From NCBI GenBank assembly GCA_903854075.1, contig CAINVI010000225.1, positions 1 through 11,815 on the forward strand: DNA of 11,815 nucleotides. The letters are read 5' to 3'. The notes under the pieces are model-generated. The model ran no database searches and was not told the DNA's origin. It was given only the letters and a program-made list of their open reading frames with translations. Both the position numbers and the translations under genes were made by a program. Source of the DNA: Candidatus Pollutiaquabacter sp. (lineage in GTDB: Bacteria; Bacteroidota; Bacteroidia; AKYH767-A; 2013-40CM-41-45). Positions 1 to 7,397 of this stretch are shown piece by piece; position 1 is the stretch's first letter; each line of letters opens with the position of its first letter.

Positions 1-646
1 ATACTCCGACGCGATTAGCGATAAACGCCGGCGTGTCTTTACAACGAACGGTGGTCTTTCCCAGAAATTTGTCACCGTAATTTTCCAGAAAAGAGAGTAC
101 TTCAGAATCGGTTTCAAGACCGGGAATAATTTCCAGCAGGCGCAAATAGCGCGGTGGATTGAAAAAATGTGCACCGCAGAAATGGCGACGAAAATCTTCG
201 CTACGGCCTTCGGCCATCAAAGCAATAGGAATACCGGATGTATTGGACGTCACGAGCGCTCCCGGCTTACGGTACTGCTCCACTTGCTCGAACAACTTGC
301 GCTTGATATCCAGATTTTCGACAACAGCCTCGACGATCCAGTCGCAGTCGGACAATTGCTGCAAGTCATCCGAAAAATTTCCCGTGGTAATCAAACCGGC
401 CACTTGCTTGTCGTAAACAGGCGATGGCGATGACTTTAAGGTTTGTTGCAAGGAAGCATTTACAATACGATTTCTGACTAACGGCGCGGATAAATTCAGG
501 CCTTTGGCTTCCTCTTCCGGTGTCAATGCGGCAGGAGCAATATCCAGCAGTACGACCCGAGAGCCGGTATTGGCGAAATGGCAGGCAATACGGCTGCCCA
601 TGATGCCACTTCCCAGCACTGCTATTTTAGAAATCGTCCGCTTCAT
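1..646 (-). CDS. 3-hydroxyacyl-CoA dehydrogenase, FadN/FadB type, N-terminal part (cut by window edge)
   Basis: The 215 visible residues form the NAD-binding domain and the start of the catalytic part of an L-3-hydroxyacyl-CoA dehydrogenase. This enzyme oxidises 3-hydroxyacyl-CoA to 3-ketoacyl-CoA with NAD+ in beta-oxidation, in the cytoplasm. The Rossmann motif GSGIMG is at residues 12-17. The expected catalytic residues of the family are present: Ser137 in SNTSG, His160 in HFFNPP, Glu172 twelve residues later, and Asn211 in FIANR. The ATG at 644-646 is well supported, because an in-frame TAA lies three codons upstream (653-655) and the NAD fold begins at once. The gene lies 33 nt downstream of the acyl-CoA synthetase on the same strand, so an operon is likely. 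Bacteroidota relatives of this type are about 800 residues and carry a C-terminal enoyl-CoA hydratase domain. That part lies outside the window, so the bifunctional nature is inferred from the N-terminal sequence type only. Confidence 0.9.
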   Translation of the reverse strand, partial: MKRTISKIAVLGSGIMGSRIACHFANTGSRVVLLDIAPAALTPEEEAKGLNLSAPLVRNRIVNASLQQTLKSSPSPVYDKQVAGLITTGNFSDDLQQLSDCDWIVEAVVENLDIKRKLFEQVEQYRKPGALVTSNTSGIPIALMAEGRSEDFRRHFCGAHFFNPPRYLRLLEIIPGLETDSEVLSFLENYGDKFLGKTTVRCKDTPAFIANRVGV

Positions 647-666
647 ATAGTTTTATTCGAAGTAGG

Positions 667-678
667 CTGCACGTGCAG
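667..678. repeat. 12-bp perfect palindrome between the acyl-CoA synthetase and hydroxyacyl-CoA dehydrogenase genes
   Basis: CTGCACGTGCAG reads identically on both strands. It lies 1 nt before the minus-strand stop codon boundary of the synthetase gene (stop at 680-682) and 20 nt upstream of the dehydrogenase start codon. It could be a dimeric regulator site or a small RNA hairpin between the two genes. There is no T-tract after it in the direction of transcription, so it does not look like an intrinsic terminator. Its function is unknown. Confidence 0.35.
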
Positions 679-679
679 G

Positions 680-2452
680 TCAAGCTTCGTTTTGATAAAT
701 CTTTTCAATCAGCGACTGGTGTCGCTCAGCAATAAGTTTTCGTCGCAACTTCAGTGTGGCTGTCAATTCTCCACCATCGATAGTCCATTCCTTTCCGACC
801 AGCTCGATCTTTTTGATTTGCTCGTGCTGACTGAAAGTGGTGTTCAATTCTTCTACCTCCCTGTTGATGCGTTCAACAATTTCCGGTCGGGAAATCATTT
901 CTTCGTTGGTGCTATAAGGAATTGATTTTATCTCACACCATTTCCGGAGATGAACAAAGGCAGGCACAATAAGGGCCGCTGGAAACTTGCGGTGCTCACC
1001 GATCACCATCAACTGCTCAATGAACGGAGACTCTTTGAATTTATTTTCCAGTGCCTGCGGAGCGATATACTTTCCGCCGGATGTTTTGAAAATCTCCTTC
1101 TTACGATCCGTGATTTTCAGGAAATGATCGTCGATAAAAACACCGATATCACCGGTATGGAACCACCCTTCCTGATCAATGACTTCCTGGGTAAGATCAG
1201 GACGGTTATAATACCCCATCATGATGTTTGGACCTTTACACAGGATTTCACCATCGTCAGCAATACGCACCGTAACTCCTTGTATCACGGGTCCTACAGT
1301 ACCAAAACATGTACCCCGCGATTCGAAGTTATTGACGGAAATGATGGGGGATGTTTCAGTTAATCCATAACCTTCCAGTACCGGAATTCCGGCAGCCCAG
1401 AATACACGAGCCAGCCGCGGTTGTAATGCCGCTCCTCCGCTGACAATCACACGGGTGTTACCCCCCAAAGCTTCACGCCATTTAGAGAAAATAATTTTTC
1501 GCGCCTGCTTCAATTGCCACTCGTACCAGAAACCGTTTTTGCCTTCAAGCTCATAACGTAGTCCAAGGTCCAGCGCCCAGAAAAAGAGCATACGTTTGAC
1601 GCCTGTCAACTCTTTCCCTTTATCTACAATTTTATCATAGACCTTTTCCAACAATCGCGGAACCGCGGAGAACACCTGTGGATGTACTTCTTTGAGATTA
1701 TCGGAAATCTTGTCCATGCTCTCGGCATAATATACCGAAACACCCAGGTATTGATACAGGTAAGTAAGCACACGCTCATAACTGTGGCACAGCGGAAGAA
1801 AACTCAGTGCACGATCACGATGATCGACAGGTGGAAGATGTTCAACTGCAATGACATTGGAAACGACATTGTCGTGAGAGAGCATCACACCTTTGGGAAC
1901 GCCGGTTGTGCCGGAGGTGTAGAGAATGGTTGCGCAATCTGAAGGCAATACTGCATCACGACGTTGATTCAACGATTTGCGATCATTGGCGGCGCGGCCT
2001 TTCTCCAGCAATTCCGACCAGTGCGGGGCCGCATCCACGCGGTCAAAGGTGTAAATGGCGGAGAGCGCGGCAACGCCAGTGCGTACGGCATCCACTTTTC
2101 GGTACAATGCTTCATCGCCGGCAAATACCAGTTTGGCACCACAATCGTTGAGGATAAAACGGATCTCCGATTCGCTCAAAGTGGTATAAATCGGAACATT
2201 GATCACTCCGATTTGCATCATCCCGATATCGGCGAAATTCCATTCCGGACGATTCGCGGAGATCATGGCCACCTTGTCGCCAGGTTTCAAGCCAAGAGCT
2301 AATAAACCAAGACTGAATTCGTCCGCCAAGCGAATAATATCATCTGTAGAATACGGCCGCCAGGAACCATTTTCCTTGGCCGCCAAAGCATCATTTTTAG
2401 GGAAATTTTCCGCTTGATGCCGGATGAATTCAAACAATCGCGTGACCTTCAT
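680..2452 (-). CDS. Long-chain fatty acid-CoA ligase (AMP-forming)
   Basis: This 590-residue adenylate-forming enzyme activates free fatty acids with ATP and CoA to acyl-CoA, the entry step of beta-oxidation. All family motifs are visible: the phosphate-binding loop YTSGTTGVPKG at 178-188, the adenine and acyl-AMP motif YGLTETSP at 362-369, GWFHTGDIG at 429-437, and the hinge region ITDRKKEI at 447-454. The expected catalytic lysine of the C-terminal domain is Lys568 in GELTATLKLRRK. The length fits the long-chain bacterial and eukaryotic-like acyl-CoA synthetase group (about 590-600). The start MKVTRLFEF fits the family N-terminus, and I see no Shine-Dalgarno sequence. It is the first gene of a leftward pair with the hydroxyacyl-CoA dehydrogenase, and is divergent from the flavin oxidoreductase. 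The exact chain-length preference cannot be read from the sequence, so no symbol is given, although it is FadD-like. Confidence 0.93.
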   Translation of the reverse strand: MKVTRLFEFIRHQAENFPKNDALAAKENGSWRPYSTDDIIRLADEFSLGLLALGLKPGDKVAMISANRPEWNFADIGMMQIGVINVPIYTTLSESEIRFILNDCGAKLVFAGDEALYRKVDAVRTGVAALSAIYTFDRVDAAPHWSELLEKGRAANDRKSLNQRRDAVLPSDCATILYTSGTTGVPKGVMLSHDNVVSNVIAVEHLPPVDHRDRALSFLPLCHSYERVLTYLYQYLGVSVYYAESMDKISDNLKEVHPQVFSAVPRLLEKVYDKIVDKGKELTGVKRMLFFWALDLGLRYELEGKNGFWYEWQLKQARKIIFSKWREALGGNTRVIVSGGAALQPRLARVFWAAGIPVLEGYGLTETSPIISVNNFESRGTCFGTVGPVIQGVTVRIADDGEILCKGPNIMMGYYNRPDLTQEVIDQEGWFHTGDIGVFIDDHFLKITDRKKEIFKTSGGKYIAPQALENKFKESPFIEQLMVIGEHRKFPAALIVPAFVHLRKWCEIKSIPYSTNEEMISRPEIVERINREVEELNTTFSQHEQIKKIELVGKEWTIDGGELTATLKLRRKLIAERHQSLIEKIYQNEA

Positions 2453-2469
2453 TCGATGACTTAAGACTC

Positions 2470-2499
2470 CGAATATACACAGGACGGCCGCTGGAAAAA
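2470..2499 (-). promoter_or_regulatory. Candidate promoter for the acyl-CoA synthetase gene
   Basis: Read on the minus strand, TATATTCG (2477-2470) matches the Bacteroidota -7 consensus TAnnTTTG at five of its six fixed positions. It is preceded after exactly 19 nt by TTT (2499-2497) in place of TTG. The -7 element ends 17 nt before the start codon, giving a very short leader. The -33 box is weak, so this is only a reasonable candidate. Confidence 0.38.
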
Positions 2500-2553
2500 C
2501 TAATAAAAGTCCTGTTTTCCACCCTTATTATTAACAATTTTAATACGAGCAAC

Positions 2554-2563
2554 TCCCCGGGGA
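2554..2563. repeat. 10-bp GC-rich palindrome in the divergent intergenic region
   Basis: TCCCCGGGGA is a perfect palindrome, about midway between the two divergent start codons (2452 and 2637) and in otherwise AT-rich sequence. A second short palindrome, GTTAAC, lies at 2567-2572. The position would suit a regulator acting on either gene, but a 10-bp palindrome can also arise by chance. Confidence 0.25.
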
Positions 2564-2590
2564 ACCGTTAACAAAACATGGGCAAATGCG

Positions 2591-2620
2591 TTGAAGTGGT
2601 AAGGGCTTACAGTACCTTTA
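2591..2620 (+). promoter_or_regulatory. Predicted Bacteroidota-type promoter for the flavin oxidoreductase gene
   Basis: TTG (2591-2593), a 19-nt spacer, then TACCTTTA (2613-2620) closely match the Bacteroidota vegetative sigma consensus TTG-N17-23-TAnnTTTG; only the final G is replaced by A. The element ends 16 nt before the ATG at 2637, so transcription would start roughly 10 nt upstream of the coding region. That agrees with the lack of a Shine-Dalgarno sequence. Confidence 0.55.
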
Positions 2621-2636
2621 TTGAAGATTCAAATCC

Positions 2637-3650
2637 ATGCATTTCGAAAACGAGTTGACACGCACTTTGGGCATTCGCCATCCATTGGTTATGGCACCTA
2701 TGTTTCTAATCTCCAACGAGGCTATGATCAAGGCGGCTATGTCTGCCGGTATTTTAGGCTGTTTTCCAAGCCTGAATTACCGGGAACCTGAAAAACTGGA
2801 TGCTTTACTGGCTGCACTAAATGAATTTCACGGCAGCCTTCCGGCAGGCCACGGTGCATACGGGGTCAACCTGATCGTGCAGAAAACGAACCGCTGGCTG
2901 GAGGGTCACCTTAAAATTTGCGTGGAACGGAAAGTTCCTGTTTACATCACCTCCTTGGGAAATCCTAAAGTTGTAATTGATGCTGCCCACTCCTACGGTG
3001 CCAAGGTCTTTTGCGATGTGACCAATCTGGCGCATGCTGAAAAATGTCACGGTATGGGCTGCGATGGATTTGTCGCGGTCGGACAAGGTGCCGGCGGACA
3101 TGCCGGTCCATTTCCCACTTCGCTGCTGGTACGAACCCTTCGAAAACACTTTCCGGACAAGCCGGTAATGGCTGCCGGCGGCATCAGTGATGGCTACGGA
3201 ATGCTCAGCGCATTAGCATGCGGCGCCTCCGCAGCTTATTGCGGCACCAGATTCATAGCTTCCTATGAATCAAGTGTTTCAGATGAATATGTTAAAGCGA
3301 TTATTGAAGCAGGAATGGAGGATATTGTCTTGACTGACCGTATCAGTGGCACACCATGCACCATCATCAATACTCCTTACGCCAAGAAGATCGGAACCCA
3401 CCAGAACCGAGTCGAGCGCTTTCTCAGCAACAATCCGAAGACCAAAAAAATCTTCAAAATGCTTGTCCAAAAACGCGGTTTGAACTGGCTGGAAAAGTCA
3501 TTAATCCCCGGCAACTATCAGAGCCTTTGGTGTGCCGGTCAGTCCGTAGAACTGATTGAAAACAGCAAGCCCGTTCGTGAGATCGTGGACGAGATGGTCC
3601 GAGATCTGGAACGGGCTTACGCTGATTTGTCCGACATGCACCGGCTCTAA
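2637..3650 (+). CDS. Nitronate monooxygenase / 2-nitropropane dioxygenase-like FMN oxidoreductase
   Basis: This 337-residue TIM-barrel flavoprotein belongs to the NPD/nitronate monooxygenase family. Members oxidise alkyl nitronates (for example propionate 3-nitronate) using FMN and O2, but some are enoyl reductases or NAD(P)H:quinone reductases, so the substrate is open. Visible motifs are the N-terminal MAPM at 19-22, GQGAGGHAG at 149-157 with the family's active-site histidine as His155, the phosphate-binding AAGGISDG at 179-186, and GTRF at 203-206. The C-terminal third (about 240-337) is helical and more variable, as usual in the family. The ATG follows closely on a predicted promoter. 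The gene is divergent from the fatty-acid pair and may share its control region. It is convergent with the peptidase, with 6 nt between stop codons. Confidence 0.85.
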   Translation: MHFENELTRTLGIRHPLVMAPMFLISNEAMIKAAMSAGILGCFPSLNYREPEKLDALLAALNEFHGSLPAGHGAYGVNLIVQKTNRWLEGHLKICVERKVPVYITSLGNPKVVIDAAHSYGAKVFCDVTNLAHAEKCHGMGCDGFVAVGQGAGGHAGPFPTSLLVRTLRKHFPDKPVMAAGGISDGYGMLSALACGASAAYCGTRFIASYESSVSDEYVKAIIEAGMEDIVLTDRISGTPCTIINTPYAKKIGTHQNRVERFLSNNPKTKKIFKMLVQKRGLNWLEKSLIPGNYQSLWCAGQSVELIENSKPVREIVDEMVRDLERAYADLSDMHRL

Positions 3651-3656
3651 TAACGA

Positions 3657-6600
3657 CTAGTTTTTCACCACTTTGAAAGTACGTGTATCCGCACCGGCAA
3701 TCAGGCGGCAACAATAAATACCGTCGGGTAGAAACGACAGATCTACATCTTCGTGGACTGTTCCCGACTTCACGGCAAGATTCGTAGTACGAACCAATCG
3801 TCCTTGCGCGTCGGTAATCTGAAGCGCGCATTGCGGTTGATTAAAACCTGTAGCCGTAATCCGGAAGTCGTTGCGGAAAGGATTCGGATATACGTTTACA
3901 CTACCGAGTAAATCACTTTCGTTTAATGAAGTTAACGAATTGTTTTCCAACTGTATATTATCGATTAGCAAGTTGTTACCGAAATCATTTATATTGATGA
4001 ATTTCAAGATCACTTGTTGACCGGCATACACCGTCAAGTCGATCGTATCCTTGCGCCAATCAGAGGCCGCAGCAGGAAACCAATCGGTGGAACTCTGCGG
4101 TGCAGATGCCAGCGCCGGACCAATTTTCTGGTAGCCGGTCGGCAGGAATGTCGAGCCACAATCCGAGCTTATTTCCACCTTCAAACCGTCGTCATAGCCC
4201 GAAGAGTAAACCGCATAGGCGACATCAAAGGTGACCATCGGGTTATTAGCCGAGGACAGATCCGCGACCAAGGTTACTAGTTTATCTTCCGCTCCGGAAC
4301 TGTTGTAACTGAAGTTGTCGAACCAGGCGACCTCCGTCAAGTTGCCATCGCTTCCCGTAATAGATGTAAGTCGCTCCCAAAAATACGTCGTGCCGGAGGA
4401 CTCCAACGACCATCCGTTTGGAGGAAATATTGGACTAGAAAAATCTTCCACAAAAGGCAATGTGCCGGATGTTCCGGTGGTAACCGTAAAGGATACCGTA
4501 TCATTCTGGTTATTTTGGTCACCCGAAAGGGAGACAGAAACAGATACCGTATAAGTGCCCGGGACGGAAAAATCAATGGGAATAGAGAATTGAAAATTGG
4601 AGCTGGCGCCCTGGATCAGCGAACCGTTAAATAGCTCGGAAATCGGCGTAGATCCATTAACCGAATAAAATACCTGACAGATCGAAACGGTTTGGATTCC
4701 CGTATTCTGTAGCTCAACAATCAATGGAACGGCAGCAAGGTTCTGACACGGATACAAAACACCCGGCAGAGGAGCAACCGGACGAATCAGCGCCACGTCA
4801 TTAACGTAATTACAATTGACGAGTCCAGGCGATTTTTGAACTGCATTAATCCGCCTTCCTTTTCCAAATGTTTGCCCTACAGCTGCCACACTGAACCACT
4901 CCTCGGTATTTGAAGGCACCGCCAGCTTCAGCGAGGTAGTTGTAGTCGTACCAACCTCTTCCATGAATTTATCGCCAAGACGGTAAACGATATACGATCC
5001 GGCACCCGCAGAAGGATCCCAACTAAGCTGCAAACTGTCCAGGCAAGCGTAATCCACCTGCAAATTCTGCGGCTGCGGTAAAACGGAAATAAAGCCCACG
5101 TTGGAATCCGTGTCAGCGCCTCGGGCAACTCGAACTACCACCTGATCACTGGTGATGGCAGGTACTGTCCACAAGTATTGACGTTCATTACCGGATACCT
5201 GAGCAACCGAACTCCAGGTGTTTCCGGCATCGGCGGAATATTCAATAGAGAAAGTACCTTGACTGCCTTCCGTATCCCACCGCAGTAGCTCCTCTTCTCC
5301 CGGGATAAACCCTTCGCCTCCGGAAGGATAAGTCAGCGTCAGTCCATCCTCTACAAAATCCCAAACAATATAAAATCGTTGACTGCCGGAAGGTATGAGA
5401 GTACCATCCACTTGAATAGTGTATGTTCCTGCGACTGGTAGATCAATCGTCACTTGTTCCGAATTGTTCAGGTGATCAATTCCTTTCACGGCCGGAGCAG
5501 AAAGGTTGGCAGCTTGTGGCGTAGGATCAAGTATCCAAGGCAACTCTATACTGCCTTGCGGAGAAAGCACATTCAGATCAAGATCGTTAACCAGTTGGAA
5601 CGAAGCAGCAGGATCTCCCGGAGCATCAGCCCAATAGGCCATCACCTTTAACTGTCGGGTACCGTTCGGCACCGTAATGGTAAACGTGGAAGTTGCTCCT
5701 TGCGTCAATGAATCAAGGCGATAACGTCCATCTTCCATCGTTCGAACGGCCCGCAAGGCATTTACCCTTCCGTATCCGTAAGAAAAATCAGGTCCGACGT
5801 TTCCGATATCCTGCGCGGAGTTCAACAACACACCCTTTATCAACGCTGCGTCAGGATTCTCTCCGGGATAAAATATTCTGTACAATTGATACAACTGTGC
5901 AGAAACGCCGGCAACGCCGGGACAGGCTGCGCTTGTCCCTCCGCCGACCTGGTAGGTATTGCCTTCATCGGTAGACAACTGATCGGCACCGTTCGCCGCA
6001 ATTTCCGGCTTGGTACGGCCGTCATCAGCCGGACCATGACTACTGGTGGGATCAATCACTTCAAATGGATCGAGATTGGCGCAAGCGATAACGTTCTTGC
6101 CGATTTTCATTCCACCGGTAATCGTACCCCACGGTTCACCAGCCGGATTGGAGCACGCGGATTGTCCGCGGTTTCCTGCAGAAAACACATACGTAAATTG
6201 TGGATTATCATACGCCAGCTGATCCGCTGCTACTGAATTTGTATTGTAATCATTACAGCCCTGACTATAGCTCGTTGAGGTAATAACCGCACCGAACAAG
6301 TTGAAAAAAATCGGGGAGTCATAAATGTGTTCGTAGTTACCGATGTCATGAACCAACAGGGTCGCACCGTCGGCCATGCCGCGCTTGGTCGGATCTAGGT
6401 TGCCAGCACCCACTGCGATTCCGGAAGTCATGTCACCGTGACTTCCACCTGGACCTTGGTTGTTTATATCATACATCCGACCTTTAAAATCGATATGCGG
6501 CCCTACGGCTCCGTCATCTGCTAATGAAATGGTAACCGTATCGCCATTGTAATGACGACCGAAAACCAAATCAGTATTGATAGCATTACTACGGTGAAGC

Positions 6601-7253
6601 GAACGTCCACGCACGTCTTCTGGCTCGCTGGCAGGCGGTACGGGCTCCATGAATTTGACATAAGGCAAAGCTAATACTCGTGGTAAGTCGGACTGACGGA
6701 TACGTATATTCACATTCCTCATCGCAACACGAACAGCAAGTAATTCGAAGCCGGAGCGTTTCAGGTCATTTTCAATATCCGCAACAGCGACATCGCCGTA
6801 CAACTGTACGGTAAGGTCGAGCATATCCGGAGCGGGAACAGCATACGTCGGAAAATCATTGCTTCGCAACAATCCATTCAACCGGGCCGCATCAGGCACT
6901 GTCAACAGCGTGCGTATCGGAAATCCAGCTAATGAACGAATGTCAAGTCCAACAGGTACAGATACAAACCAAGTGTTGAACGGGACGTAGGACAGTAAGC
7001 GAAGTCCGGTGGCTTCCAGCGCTTCTTTTTCCTGACGATTAATCGGATGCTGCATTTGCAAGAGCCGGTAGTAGCGACCGGCAAAAATTTCACTTGACTT
7101 TGGAGGCATGGATGCCCGCGAAGCAAAATCAGCTTGCGTCCGAATAACACCGGATTCCAGATGAATTTTATCAGCAGCATATTGAGGATGACCACCCGCC
7201 AGACAACTGAAAGTGAATAGGATAAACAGCGTAAAGACGCCGGTAAATTTCAT
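3657..7253 (-). CDS. Secreted S8 (subtilisin-like) peptidase with T9SS type A sorting domain
   Basis: A large exported serine protease. Numbering from the ATG at 7253 (1198 residues), an N-terminal signal peptide (Lys2 then a hydrophobic run to about residue 20) is followed by an about 180-residue propeptide with two inhibitor-like halves. The S8 domain follows (about 230-510): Asp246 in LADDG, His272 in SHGDMTSG, oxyanion Asn361 in SAGN, and Ser441 in GTSAACPG. After it come a beta-sandwich (about 515-635, KP-43-like), an Ig-like module (about 640-725), an FN3 module (about 728-805), a CARDB-like module (about 818-925), a jelly-roll (about 932-1105), and a type A sorting domain (about 1117-1198) with VYPNPF near its start and a KVVKN end. 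The sorting domain implies outer-membrane export by type IX secretion. I chose 7253 because the upstream in-frame ATGs (7265, 7292) lie at or before the predicted transcription start, and MKFTG begins a clean signal peptide. A cysteine ends the hydrophobic run, but TFSC is a poor lipobox. Confidence 0.92.
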   Translation of the reverse strand: MKFTGVFTLFILFTFSCLAGGHPQYAADKIHLESGVIRTQADFASRASMPPKSSEIFAGRYYRLLQMQHPINRQEKEALEATGLRLLSYVPFNTWFVSVPVGLDIRSLAGFPIRTLLTVPDAARLNGLLRSNDFPTYAVPAPDMLDLTVQLYGDVAVADIENDLKRSGFELLAVRVAMRNVNIRIRQSDLPRVLALPYVKFMEPVPPASEPEDVRGRSLHRSNAINTDLVFGRHYNGDTVTISLADDGAVGPHIDFKGRMYDINNQGPGGSHGDMTSGIAVGAGNLDPTKRGMADGATLLVHDIGNYEHIYDSPIFFNLFGAVITSTSYSQGCNDYNTNSVAADQLAYDNPQFTYVFSAGNRGQSACSNPAGEPWGTITGGMKIGKNVIACANLDPFEVIDPTSSHGPADDGRTKPEIAANGADQLSTDEGNTYQVGGGTSAACPGVAGVSAQLYQLYRIFYPGENPDAALIKGVLLNSAQDIGNVGPDFSYGYGRVNALRAVRTMEDGRYRLDSLTQGATSTFTITVPNGTRQLKVMAYWADAPGDPAASFQLVNDLDLNVLSPQGSIELPWILDPTPQAANLSAPAVKGIDHLNNSEQVTIDLPVAGTYTIQVDGTLIPSGSQRFYIVWDFVEDGLTLTYPSGGEGFIPGEEELLRWDTEGSQGTFSIEYSADAGNTWSSVAQVSGNERQYLWTVPAITSDQVVVRVARGADTDSNVGFISVLPQPQNLQVDYACLDSLQLSWDPSAGAGSYIVYRLGDKFMEEVGTTTTTSLKLAVPSNTEEWFSVAAVGQTFGKGRRINAVQKSPGLVNCNYVNDVALIRPVAPLPGVLYPCQNLAAVPLIVELQNTGIQTVSICQVFYSVNGSTPISELFNGSLIQGASSNFQFSIPIDFSVPGTYTVSVSVSLSGDQNNQNDTVSFTVTTGTSGTLPFVEDFSSPIFPPNGWSLESSGTTYFWERLTSITGSDGNLTEVAWFDNFSYNSSGAEDKLVTLVADLSSANNPMVTFDVAYAVYSSGYDDGLKVEISSDCGSTFLPTGYQKIGPALASAPQSSTDWFPAAASDWRKDTIDLTVYAGQQVILKFININDFGNNLLIDNIQLENNSLTSLNESDLLGSVNVYPNPFRNDFRITATGFNQPQCALQITDAQGRLVRTTNLAVKSGTVHEDVDLSFLPDGIYCCRLIAGADTRTFKVVKN

Positions 7254-7269
7254 AGACTTTATCATAAAA

Positions 7270-7297
7270 TAAAGGTAATAAAAATCATACATAGCAA
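7270..7297 (-). promoter_or_regulatory. Predicted Bacteroidota-type promoter for the S8 peptidase gene
   Basis: On the minus strand TTG (7297-7295), a 17-nt spacer and TACCTTTA (7277-7270) match TTG-N17-23-TAnnTTTG except for the last base. The -7 element is identical in sequence to that of the flavin oxidoreductase gene and also ends exactly 16 nt before the chosen ATG (7253). This placement is the main reason to reject the longer start at 7292. Confidence 0.5.
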
Positions 7298-7337
7298 CAT
7301 GGCCATCAATTTGACCGGGCAGGAAACGAGTATTGCA

Positions 7338-7367
7338 TTTGCACTAACTTAGCGGCTCCTATTTTGT
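7338..7367 (+). promoter_or_regulatory. Weak candidate promoter for the UbiD-family gene
   Basis: TTTG (7338-7341), an 18-nt spacer and TATTTTGT (7360-7367) resemble TTTG-N19-TAnnTTTG, with the last two bases of the -7 box out of register. It would start transcription about 25 nt before the ATG at 7398. It lies back-to-back with the peptidase promoter, with about 40 nt between the two. Confidence 0.3.
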
Positions 7368-7397
7368 TAGTAGAGTAAGTAAAGCAAACTAACCATT

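Noticed and set aside
950..1363. 137-codon plus-strand reading frame inside the acyl-CoA synthetase gene
   Set aside because: Antisense shadow of a gene with all its catalytic motifs, and no recognisable domain.
3454..3831. 125-codon minus-strand reading frame spanning the two convergent gene ends
   Set aside because: It overlaps two well-supported genes in another frame, has an Arg-rich, low-complexity-like composition, and shows no motif.
7200..7203. Cysteine at the end of the peptidase signal peptide as a lipoprotein site
   Set aside because: The residues before it (TFS) do not fit a lipobox, and T9SS cargo normally uses ordinary signal peptidase I.
7254..7292. Longer N-terminus for the S8 peptidase starting at 7292 (MYDFYYLYF...) or 7265
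   Set aside because: The added residues precede a complete signal peptide, and the 7292 start lies upstream of the predicted -7 element (7277-7270), so it would not be transcribed from that promoter.
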